The translations under genes were made by a program, and so were the position numbers. Of a stretch of 8,789 nt of DNA, positions 1 through 8,789 are shown piece by piece. Positions within the stretch are counted from its first letter, which is position 1, and the number at the start of each line of letters is the position of its first letter. Where the stretch lies: assembly GCA_011390985.1 (NCBI GenBank), contig JAABRJ010000535.1, forward strand, positions 1 through 8,789, read 5' to 3'. Under the pieces are notes generated by a model. It worked only from the letters and a program-made list of their open reading frames with translations. It ran no database searches and was not told the origin of the DNA. This DNA is from Desulfobacteraceae bacterium (GTDB lineage Bacteria > Desulfobacterota > Desulfobacteria > Desulfobacterales > JAABRJ01).

Positions 1-875
1 CACCCATGGCGCTCCGCAAATCGGTCTTTGCCGGCAGCTGGTACCCGGATACTGCCGCCGGGTGTGAAACCGCCATCACCGGATTCCTGAAAGCCGACGG
101 CCTTCCGCCGCCGCCGGACCGGCCGCTGGTGGGCGGCATCGTACCGCATGCCGGCTGGTTTTTTTCGGGGAGGATCGCCTGCCGCGTGATCCATGCCCTC
201 CGGCAAGACCCCGCGCCGGATGTTTTTGTGCTTTTCGGCATGCACCTTCATCCCGCCGCGGCCCACCACATCATGACCGCAGGGGCTTGGGAAACTGGCC
301 GCAGCCCTGGAGCGGCGGTTTGCGTTCACCATCGAAAAGCCGGGGCGCTACACCCAGGACAACACCATCGAACTGCAGCTGCCGTTTATCAGTTACTTTT
401 TCAAGGGGGTCAAAATCGTCCCGATAGGCGCCGCGCCGTCCCCCGGCGCCATCGAAATCGGGACCGCCGCGGTGGACATCGGCCGTGAGCTGGGGTTGCG
501 GATCAAGGTCCTGGGGTCCACCGACTTGACCCATTACGGGGCCAATTACGGCTTTTCACCGGAGGGCAGCGGACCGCAGGCCGTACGCTGGGTGCGGGAG
601 CAAAACGACCGCGAAATGGTCGACACGATGCTGGCGCTGGACCCCCAGGCCGTGATCCAGAGGGCCTTGGCGCATCAGAATGCCTGCTGCGCCGGAGCGG
701 CCGCGGCGGCGCTCGCCGCCGGACTGCAGCTTGGCGCCCGGCGGGCCGATACCGTTGCCTATGCCACGAGTTATGACAAACACCCGGGGGAGAGTTTTGT
801 TGGCTATGTGGGGATCGTGTTTTCGCTGCCGCCCGGCGATGGGGTGGGAGTCCCCGGCGGAATCGCGCGCGGCAA

Positions 876-2987
<2,112 letters not shown>

Positions 2988-3229
2988 ATTCCTCACAGTG
3001 CGCCGCCAGGGGCCTGCGGTCACCACAGTGACGCTGAGTTCGGGACCTGATCCGGCCGGCCGCCAGACGCTCGCATATCGCGGAAGGCCTGAGCGCCGGT
3101 TGGCTTGAATCAAACCGATCGGAAGCCGGCAGTGTTGGGTGGGATATCGGACGAAGCGGTGCAAAAATTTAACGGCGCATTGCGCTGCCGAGAGGAAGTC
3201 AAACGGGCGGGGCGGATGGGACACGCTGG

Positions 3230-3287
3230 GGCTGGCAGGCGGGCGGCCGGCGGCAGCTGAAAACCCGGTGGCGGCCGCCTGCCGGCC
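3230..3287. repeat. Inverted repeat overlapping the glnA 3' hairpin
   Basis: Positions 3230-3242 (GGCTGGCAGGCGG) pair with 3275-3287 (CCGCCTGCCGGCC) over 13 bases with one T/G mismatch. The right arm overlaps the left arm of the 3278-3306 hairpin at 3278-3287, so the two structures cannot form together. In a minus-strand transcript the 3278-3306 hairpin would be made first. Function is unknown. Confidence 0.4.
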
Positions 3288-3306
3288 GGGCGCGCCGGCC
3301 GGCAGG
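3278..3306 (-). terminator. Strong GC-rich hairpin downstream of glnA, possible terminator
   Basis: Arms 3278-3289 (CCTGCCGGCCGG) and 3295-3306 (CCGGCCGGCAGG) are perfect 12-base complements around a five-base loop. The hairpin lies 53 bases past the glnA stop codon. This position suits transcript termination or 3' end protection. However, no U-tract follows directly on the minus strand: only four Ts occur, at 3260-3263, about 15 bases further on. It is therefore not a textbook intrinsic terminator, and a dispersed palindromic repeat is an alternative. Confidence 0.45.
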
Positions 3307-3359
3307 ATTATCGGTTGAAAGCCATCGTCTGGCCTGAATTCAGGTTCGCGCGAAGACCA

Positions 3360-4772
3360 TCAAATGTCATAATACAGGAAAAATTCGTGGGGATGGGGAC
3401 GCAGCCTGACGGGGTTGATCTCGTTTTCGGTCTTGTACTCGATCCACTTGCGGATGACATCCTCGGTGAAGACATCCCCCTTGAGCAGAAATTCGTTGTC
3501 TTCCACCAAGGCCGCCAGGGCCTCCTCCAAAGAGCCGGGCGCCGACGGGATCTCGGCCAGTTCTTCCGGCGGCAGGTCGTAAATGTTCTTGTCCAGGGGC
3601 TGGCCCGGATCGATCTTGTTTTCAATCCCGTCGATGACCGCCATCAGGATGGCGGAGAAGGCCAGATAGCCGTTGCAGGAGGGGTCCGGAGTGCGGAACT
3701 CGATGCGCTTGGCCTTGGGCGAGGACGAGTACATCGGGATGCGGATCGCGGCGCTGCGGTTGCGGCTTGAGTAGGCCAGGTTGACCGGCGCCTCGAAACC
3801 CGGCACCAGCCGTTTGTAGGAGTTGGTGGTGGGGTTGGTGAAGGCGCACAGGGCCCGGCAGTGCTTGAGGATGCCGCCGATGCCGTAAAGCGCCTCCTGG
3901 GAGACGCCGGCGTATTTGTCGCCGGCAAAAAGCGTTTTGCCATCTTTCCAGATGCTGATGTGGGTGTGCATCCCGGAGCCGTTGTCCTCGAACAGCGGTT
4001 TGGGCATGAAGGTCACCGTACGGCCGCTGCGGTAGGCGACGTTTTTAAGGACGTACTTGAACCACACCAGCTGATCGCCCATCTCCAGGAGCGGTTTGAA
4101 GCGCATGTCGATCTCGGCCTGGCCGGCGGTGGCCACTTCGTGGTGCTGGCACTCGATGTCGATCCCAAGCTGCTCGAGGATCAGCATCATCTCGGAGCGC
4201 AGGTCCTGGAACTTGTCCATCGGCGGCACCGGGAAATAGCCTTCCTTGTGGCGGGGCTTGTAGCCCAGGTTGGGCGTCTCGTCGCGGCCGCTGTTCCAGA
4301 TGCCTTCCTCGGAATCGATTTCGTAGAAGGCCCCGTTGCGGGCCGATTCGAAGCGCACGTCATCGAAGATGAAAAACTCGGCCTCGGGCCCGATAAAGGC
4401 CGTGTCGCCAATGCCGGAATTCTTCAGAAACGCCTCCGCCTTCTGGGCGATGTAACGGGGGTCGCGGGAGTAAGGCTCCTTGGTGAGGGGGTCGACGATA
4501 TTGCCGATCATCACCAGCGTGGGCGCCTCGAAAAAGGGGTCCATCTTGGCGGTGACCGGGTCGGGCAGCACCAGCATGTCGCTGGCATTGATGGGCTGCC
4601 AGCCGCGGATGCTGGAGCCGTCGAAGCCGAAGCCGTCTTCAAAAGAGGACTCCTCCAGTTCGTGCAGGGGCACGCTGAAGTGCTGCCAGACGCCGGGGAA
4701 GTCCATGAAGCGGATGTCGACCACCTTGACGCTCTTCTCTTTTGCCATTTCCAAAACCTGTTTCGGGGTCAT
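3360..4772 (-). CDS. glnA: Type I glutamine synthetase
   Basis: Glutamine synthetase makes glutamine from glutamate, ammonia and ATP in the cytoplasm as a dodecamer. It is the main ammonium-assimilation step. The 470-residue product has the normal GSI length. Visible motifs are FDGSSIRGWQ with Asp51, the metal ligands Glu130 and Glu132 (GPEAEFFIFD), Glu212 (HHEVA) and Glu220, NGSGMHTH with His269, the glutamate-site Arg321 and Glu327 (RLVPGFEAP), and Glu358 (KRIEFR). Tyr398 in DKNIYDLPPEE is the position adenylylated by GlnE in GSI-beta enzymes, so covalent control is expected if a GlnE exists elsewhere; none is in the window. A GGAGG at 4781-4785, nine bases before the ATG, fixes the start. 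It lies 116 bases downstream of glnB, which fits the common glnB-glnA pairing. The product is intact with no anomalies seen. Confidence 0.98.
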   Translation of the reverse strand: MTPKQVLEMAKEKSVKVVDIRFMDFPGVWQHFSVPLHELEESSFEDGFGFDGSSIRGWQPINASDMLVLPDPVTAKMDPFFEAPTLVMIGNIVDPLTKEPYSRDPRYIAQKAEAFLKNSGIGDTAFIGPEAEFFIFDDVRFESARNGAFYEIDSEEGIWNSGRDETPNLGYKPRHKEGYFPVPPMDKFQDLRSEMMLILEQLGIDIECQHHEVATAGQAEIDMRFKPLLEMGDQLVWFKYVLKNVAYRSGRTVTFMPKPLFEDNGSGMHTHISIWKDGKTLFAGDKYAGVSQEALYGIGGILKHCRALCAFTNPTTNSYKRLVPGFEAPVNLAYSSRNRSAAIRIPMYSSSPKAKRIEFRTPDPSCNGYLAFSAILMAVIDGIENKIDPGQPLDKNIYDLPPEELAEIPSAPGSLEEALAALVEDNEFLLKGDVFTEDVIRKWIEYKTENEINPVRLRPHPHEFFLYYDI

Positions 4773-4810
4773 GTCTCTTTTCCTCCATTGGTTTATCGTG
4801 GGATTAAAAT

Positions 4811-4856
4811 GATGATCCAGGTTGACTGAAAAAACGGGGGTTAAAAACCGATCATC
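4811..4856 (-). promoter_or_regulatory. Inverted repeat in the glnB-glnA spacer (candidate leader structure)
   Basis: GATGATC (4811-4817) is complementary to GATCATC (4850-4856). The stem extends inward with GGTT (4820-4823) to AACC (4846-4849), leaving a two-base bulge, which gives 11 paired bases around a 22-base loop. On the minus strand a smaller hairpin, GGTT-TTT-AACC (4839-4849), uses some of the same bases; CCCG and six Ts (4829-4834) follow it. The layout resembles an attenuator or processing element ahead of glnA. The stems are AT-rich and modest, so chance is possible. No sigma-54 -24/-12 element was seen here. Confidence 0.35.
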
Positions 4857-4888
4857 CCGCAGCCGCCCGTCGCCGGCCGTGGCAGCGC

Positions 4889-5227
4889 CTAAATCGCATC
4901 GGTGCCCTTTTCACCGGTCCGGACCCGCACGGCCCCTTCGATCGGCAGAATGAAGATCTTGCCGTCGCCCAGCTTGCCGGTGTTGGCGGACTTGCGAATG
5001 GCCTCGACCACCGCTTCCACGCGGGCGGCTTCCACCACGACCTCGATCTTGATCTTGGGGATGAAATCCACCACGTACTCGGCGCCCCGGTAGATTTCTT
5101 TGTGGCCTTTCTGACGGCCGTAGCCTTTGACCTCCGAAATGGTCATGCCCTGAATGCCGATCTCGTTGAGCGCCTCCTTGACATCATCGAGCTTGAAGGG
5201 CTTGATAATGGCCTCGATCTTTTTCAT
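4889..5227 (-). CDS. glnB: Nitrogen regulatory protein PII
   Basis: PII is a cytoplasmic trimeric signal protein that binds ATP/ADP and 2-oxoglutarate. It reports nitrogen status to GlnE, NtrB-type kinases and AmtB. The 112-residue product has the family length and begins MKKIEAIIKPFKLDDVKEAL. The T-loop contains RGAEYVVDF with Tyr51, the residue uridylylated by GlnD, and Lys58 follows. The GDGKIF (87-92) nucleotide-binding strand and the C-terminal VRVRTGEKGTDAI are conserved. AGGAG at 5236-5240, eight bases before the ATG, supports the start. It sits between amtB and glnA. Sequence style favours GlnB, while adjacency to amtB is the usual setting of glnK, so it may serve both functions. All residues needed for uridylylation are present, consistent with glnD in the same cluster. 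Confidence 0.97.
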   Translation of the reverse strand: MKKIEAIIKPFKLDDVKEALNEIGIQGMTISEVKGYGRQKGHKEIYRGAEYVVDFIPKIKIEVVVEAARVEAVVEAIRKSANTGKLGDGKIFILPIEGAVRVRTGEKGTDAI

Positions 5228-5321
5228 TGTGTGCTCTCCTTTCCACCTCTTTTTTGAAAGACTTTCGCTTTGCCCGAAACCAGGCTGCCTTCATGCCGGC
5301 CGCAACAGCCGCCGCACCGCT

Positions 5322-6620
5322 TTACATCTGAATTTCAAACGCCCTTTCCCCGTGGAGGGAATTGTCCAGCCCCGTAACTTCGGTCTCCGGCGCCACCCGC
5401 AGCCCGCCGGTCAGCAGCTTGGTCAGGTAGACGACGATGAGGGTCGCCAGCGCCGTATAGGCCGCCGTGGCGGCGATGGAGACCAGCTGGATCCACAGCT
5501 GCCGGGGGTTACCATACAGCAGGCCGCGGCCGGCGGCGTTGACGGCCGGATTGGCAAAAATACCGGTGGCCAGCGCGCCCCACAGCCCGCACATGCCGTG
5601 AACCCCAAAGGCGTCCAGGGAATCATCATACCCCATACGGGGCTTGAGCTTGGCGACGCAGAGAAAGCCGAGCAGACCGGCCACCAGACCGATGACCAGC
5701 GAGGCGGCCAGGTCCACGAACCCGGCCGCGGGGGTGATGGCCACCAGTCCGGCCACGACCCCCGAGGCAATCCCCAGCACCGTCGGCCGGCGGGTGAACC
5801 ACCACTCGGCGAACATCCACGCCAGGGCCCCCATGGCCGCAGAGGTGTTGGTGACCAGAAAGGCCGAGCCCGCCACCCCGTCGGCCGCCAGCTGGCTGCC
5901 GGCATTGAAACCGAACCAGCCGAACCACAGCAGGGCGGCCCCCAGGGCGGTCAGGGTGATGCTGGAGGGAAACATCGCCTCCTTGCCGTATCCGATGCGC
6001 TTGCCCAGCACCAGCGCCAGCACCAGCCCGGCCACGCCGGCGTTGATGTGCACCACGTTGCCGCCGGCAAAATCCAGCGCGCCCATTTTACCCATCCAAC
6101 CGCCGCCCCAGACCCAGTGGGCGATGGGCGCGTAGACCAGCGTGACCCAGAGCAGGGCAAACACCAGCCAGGAGGAGAATTTCATCCGATCGACAATTGC
6201 GCCCAGGACCAGGGCCACGGTGATCGCGGCAAAGGTCATTTGGAAAAGGACAAAAACGTAGGTCGGAATGGTCCCGGACAGGCTGTTGACGTCGATGCCC
6301 CTGAGAAAGAGGTGATCCAGGCCACCGATCAGGCCGCCGACATCCGGCCCGAAGGCCAGACTGTAGCCCCAGACCACCCAGACCACGCTGGCGATGCAGT
6401 AGGCCACCAGGGTCATGGCAAAGGTGTTCAGAAGGTTCTTGTAGCGCGACATCCCGCCGTAAAAGAGCGCCAGCCCGGCTGGGGTCATCATCATCACCAG
6501 GGCGGTGGCGACGATCACCCAGGCGGTGTTGCCCGCACTGAGGGTGTCTTCCGCCGCCACGGCCGTGGCAAAGGGCCACAGGGTCATGGCCAGCGCTCCG
6601 CAAAAAAGTCCGATTTTCAT
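5322..6620 (-). CDS. amtB: Ammonium transporter AmtB
   Basis: This inner-membrane trimeric Amt/Mep/Rh channel conducts ammonium into the cell. The 432-residue product starts with a likely cleaved signal peptide (about 1-23, ending TAVAA), followed by about 11 membrane helices. The pore twin histidines are visible as His191 (GGNVVHINAG) and His341 (DAFGVHGMCG). Asp183 is present in GALDFAGG, the Phe-gate region is FQMTFAAITV (126-135), and WFGFNAGS is conserved. The cytoplasmic tail ends GLDNSLHGERAFEIQM, the segment that in characterised homologues helps contact the PII T-loop. The ATG (6618-6620) overlaps the glnD stop codon in an ATGA arrangement, and GGGGAG lies six bases upstream inside glnD, so translation is probably coupled. 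glnB follows after 94 bases. PII bound to the channel would block it when nitrogen is plentiful. Confidence 0.98.
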   Translation of the reverse strand: MKIGLFCGALAMTLWPFATAVAAEDTLSAGNTAWVIVATALVMMMTPAGLALFYGGMSRYKNLLNTFAMTLVAYCIASVVWVVWGYSLAFGPDVGGLIGGLDHLFLRGIDVNSLSGTIPTYVFVLFQMTFAAITVALVLGAIVDRMKFSSWLVFALLWVTLVYAPIAHWVWGGGWMGKMGALDFAGGNVVHINAGVAGLVLALVLGKRIGYGKEAMFPSSITLTALGAALLWFGWFGFNAGSQLAADGVAGSAFLVTNTSAAMGALAWMFAEWWFTRRPTVLGIASGVVAGLVAITPAAGFVDLAASLVIGLVAGLLGFLCVAKLKPRMGYDDSLDAFGVHGMCGLWGALATGIFANPAVNAAGRGLLYGNPRQLWIQLVSIAATAAYTALATLIVVYLTKLLTGGLRVAPETEVTGLDNSLHGERAFEIQM

Positions 6621-8789
6621 GAATTTCTCCCCTCTTTGAATGTGCCGGCCGCATTTCCAGCGGCAACCATGGTCAGACCGGTTTCTCCGCCCTGTTCACT
6701 GCAAGCCAGCACCTGGATAATGGTCTTGCGGATGTCCGCCAACCGCTCGGGGTCGTCCACCTTCTGACCGTCAAAGTCGCGCACATAGAAAACGTCCACC
6801 ACCTGGTCCACCTGGGTCGCGATTTTGGCCACCCAGATGTCCAGCCCGCACGTTACCAAACAGTTGGTGATGCTGAAGAGCAGCCCTGGAAAGTCATAGG
6901 CAAAGACCTCGATGATGGTGAAAAAACTGGAGCTCTGGTTGTCCACCCGCACCTGCACCGGGCGGTCGGTGATGCGCTGGCAGTCGTGGCGGTAGGCGGC
7001 CATTTTTTCCTTCAACGCCGCCTGCAGGTCCAAGGTCCCGCTGAGCGCGGCTTTCAGGTGGCCCGCGGCCCGCTCCCAGCGCTCGGCTTCAAAGAGCTGG
7101 TCCGGCGGCGGTTTGACCTCGAAGATGTCCAAAGCGATGGTGTTCTTCCAGGTGAAGATCTGGGCGTCGAGGATATCGATCCCGTTCAGGGTGAACACCC
7201 CGGCAATGCTGGCAAAAAGACCCGGCCGGTCCTTGGCGCAGATGGTGACCTTGCGGGTCCCGGAAACGGCGGTCTGACTGATCTGCCAGACAAAGGGCGC
7301 CTGGCCGAGCGCATTGTAGAGCCGGACGTGCTCCTGGAGGTCGCGGGTCCGGGCGTAGAGCAAATAACGGGGCGACATGAACTGGAAAAGAGCTTCCAGG
7401 GCCTCGGCCGCCGCGCCGTCCGCCGCCGTGGCCAGCAGGGCCTCCTTTTTCTGCTTGACTGCCTTGACGGCCCGCGAAGAGGCCAATTCGTCTTTTTCCA
7501 GGATCCCCAGAACGGTCAAAAACAGGGTCCGCAGCAGGGTGAACGACCAGTCGTTCCAGGCATTGGGCCCGGTGGCGATCGAATCCGCGACCGTCAGCAG
7601 GAAGAGCATTTTCAGGCGCTCGACCCTGCGGATGGTGCGCGCCAGGTTGATGGCGGTCTCTTCATCGTTGATGTCCCTGCGGGTGGCGGTCTTGATCAGC
7701 AGCAGATGGTCGCGCACCAGAAACTCGGCGGTGTCGATATCCGCCGGTTTGAGGTTCTTCTCGGCGAGCAGACGCCGGATCATCTGCGCCCCCCGCTCCG
7801 AATGGCCGTGGCCGGGCTGCCCCTTACCGATGTCGTGCAGCAGCATGGCCCACAGCAGGGGCCGCTTGTTTTTCAGCTCGCCGTAGAGCTCCCCGCAGAG
7901 GTTGTCCCGGGTGGGGTCTTCGGGGGTCCCGAACTGCTTCAGGGTGCGGACGCTTCTCAGCAGGTGGCGGTCAACCGGGTAGAGGTGATATTGGTCATAC
8001 TGAATCCGGTTTTCAATTGACTTGAACTCCGGGATGAAACGCACCAGAAAACCGGTAGCCAACATCTCGTTGAGCACGTTGAAAGTCGGCGCTTGGGTGA
8101 CGAGAATTTTTTCAAAGGATTTGACCACCGTGCTCCGGCTGCGGAAGGCGGCATCCACCAGATGCGCGAAATCCGTCACAAGCCGTTTGGCTTCGGCACT
8201 CAGGGGGATCTTGAGGCGGGCGCTTTCCTCGAAAATAATCATCAACAGATCCGGGTTACGCAACACCTCTTCGGGCGAGACAAACCGCAGCATGCCGCGG
8301 TGGATATCGAGTCCCTGGAAACGGGTTTTCTGGGTCGGTTTCTTGCGCGCCAGCCAGCCCCGGGGCTTGAGCAGGCCCTCATAGCCTTGTTCGTATAGAA
8401 ACATGCGATGCTGCTGTTTGAGGAATTCCATCCGCCCGTGCAGATTCCCCATGAAAAGCTCGACGGGCTGCTGGCCGTTGCGCCGGGTGTAGCCCAGCGC
8501 CTCGGCCAGCTTGATCTGGTGATCGAATAAGAGCTGGTCACACTTGCGGCCGGCAAGATGGTGCAGGCGGTTGCGAACGCCCCAGATGAAGGCCAGGCTC
8601 TGCCGCAGGTTTCGGTATTCGGCGTTTGACAGACAGCCATAATACTCCAGGTCCCTGGGCTGCTGCAGGTTGAATTTGATCCGCGCGATCCACAGCATGG
8701 TGTGATAGTCCCGCAGCCCCCCCTGCCCCTCTTTGAGGTTGGGCTCCAGCAGGTAGGCCGAGTCCCCGAAATGCCGATGCCGCTCACGG
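6617..8789 (-). CDS. glnD: Bifunctional PII uridylyltransferase/uridylyl-removing enzyme, 5' partial
   Basis: GlnD senses glutamine. It uridylylates PII at low glutamine and removes UMP at high glutamine. The frame is open through the right window edge; the first complete codons read RERHRHFGDS and then LLEPNLKEGQGGLRD, a GlnD signature. The ATG at 8698 is therefore internal, and the true start plus the catalytic nucleotidyltransferase GG...DxD region lie outside the window. Numbering from Met at 8698: an HD phosphohydrolase domain (about 240-400) shows His245 (VDRHLLRS), His288-Asp289 (LLHDIGKG), RDHLLL and Asp372 (TVADS), which form the UMP-removing site. ACT1 (about 483-530, AKDRPGLFASIAGVF) and ACT2 (about 594-645, AYDFPGLLFSITNCL) are the glutamine sensors. 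The C-terminus is complete, and its TGA overlaps the amtB ATG. The substrate gene glnB lies two genes downstream. The operon promoter must be further right or within glnD. Confidence 0.97.
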   Translation of the reverse strand, partial: RERHRHFGDSAYLLEPNLKEGQGGLRDYHTMLWIARIKFNLQQPRDLEYYGCLSNAEYRNLRQSLAFIWGVRNRLHHLAGRKCDQLLFDHQIKLAEALGYTRRNGQQPVELFMGNLHGRMEFLKQQHRMFLYEQGYEGLLKPRGWLARKKPTQKTRFQGLDIHRGMLRFVSPEEVLRNPDLLMIIFEESARLKIPLSAEAKRLVTDFAHLVDAAFRSRSTVVKSFEKILVTQAPTFNVLNEMLATGFLVRFIPEFKSIENRIQYDQYHLYPVDRHLLRSVRTLKQFGTPEDPTRDNLCGELYGELKNKRPLLWAMLLHDIGKGQPGHGHSERGAQMIRRLLAEKNLKPADIDTAEFLVRDHLLLIKTATRRDINDEETAINLARTIRRVERLKMLFLLTVADSIATGPNAWNDWSFTLLRTLFLTVLGILEKDELASSRAVKAVKQKKEALLATAADGAAAEALEALFQFMSPRYLLYARTRDLQEHVRLYNALGQAPFVWQISQTAVSGTRKVTICAKDRPGLFASIAGVFTLNGIDILDAQIFTWKNTIALDIFEVKPPPDQLFEAERWERAAGHLKAALSGTLDLQAALKEKMAAYRHDCQRITDRPVQVRVDNQSSSFFTIIEVFAYDFPGLLFSITNCLVTCGLDIWVAKIATQVDQVVDVFYVRDFDGQKVDDPERLADIRKTIIQVLACSEQGGETGLTMVAAGNAAGTFKEGRNS

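Larger units (their letters stand above)
2988..3359. other. Intergenic region between glnA and the hybrid kinase
   Basis: This 372-base stretch contains no gene I can support. A minus-strand frame continuous with the kinase is open to 3224, but its translation looks non-coding. The right part (3230-3306) contains overlapping GC-rich inverted repeats, annotated separately. The left part must hold the kinase ribosome site (GAGG at 2991-2994) and probably its promoter. I could not find a convincing -35/-10 pair or a -24/-12 sigma-54 site on the minus strand. Confidence 0.6.

Noticed and set aside
2988..3224. N-terminal extension of the hybrid kinase to the ATG at 3224
   Set aside because: The 79 extra residues are Arg/Pro-rich with no signal peptide or domain. 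The ATG at 2987 sits immediately before the first membrane helix and has a GAGG upstream. GTG codons just upstream of 2987 remain possible starts.
3861..4829. Plus-strand open frame opposite glnA
   Set aside because: It lies on the opposite strand of a fully conserved glutamine synthetase, and nothing in its translation resembles a known family.
5228..5321. Sigma-54 promoter or terminator between amtB and glnB
   Set aside because: No TGGC...TTGC pair with correct spacing and no stable stem followed by a T-run was found on the minus strand; only the glnB ribosome site is clear.
5154..6767. Long plus-strand open frame (537 codons) opposite glnB, amtB and the end of glnD
   Set aside because: It is antisense to three confidently identified genes, its translation is rich in Gly/His/Gln/Pro and lacks any domain. 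This is a typical GC-rich shadow frame.
6986..8020. Plus-strand open frame opposite glnD
   Set aside because: It is a shadow of the HD/ACT coding region with no independent motifs and no clear ribosome site.
6617..8698. GlnD starting at the ATG at 8698 as a complete short form
   Set aside because: The frame continues through the window edge with the conserved GlnD signature LLEPNLKEGQGGLRD, so the gene is truncated by the window rather than naturally short.

Overview
This GC-rich window is dominated by a compact bacterial nitrogen-assimilation cluster on the minus strand. Read in transcription order (right to left) it carries glnD (5' end cut off by the window edge), amtB, glnB and glnA. It covers the whole ammonium circuit: the PII-modifying uridylyltransferase/uridylyl-removing enzyme, the ammonium channel, the PII signal protein and type I glutamine synthetase. 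glnD and amtB share an ATGA stop/start overlap. The amtB-glnB and glnB-glnA gaps are 94 and 116 bases. All key regulatory residues are visible: PII Tyr51 (uridylylation), GlnA Tyr398 (the adenylylation position) and the AmtB twin histidines.

Downstream of glnA, a 372-base stretch without a convincing gene holds a perfect 12-bp GC-rich hairpin and a second stem that competes with it. Next on the same strand is a membrane-anchored hybrid sensor histidine kinase with two receiver domains and no recognisable input domain. Its 3' end overlaps tail-to-tail with a plus-strand gene at the left edge, a MEMO1/AmmeMemoRadiSam system protein B homologue. That gene is broken by a frameshifting deletion near position 291 and has also run past the family's usual C-terminus.

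The gene set, the hybrid-kinase style and the AmmeMemoRadiSam B homologue suggest a proteobacterial-type genome, most likely a deltaproteobacterium (Desulfobacterota). This is inferred from family resemblance and is not proven by the window.

I see no mobile element, CRISPR array, tRNA or rRNA, and no convincing undescribed multi-gene system. The observations most worth checking are the broken AmmeMemoRadiSam B gene, the input-less hybrid kinase beside the nitrogen operon, and the paired mutually exclusive RNA structures downstream of glnA and in the glnB-glnA spacer.
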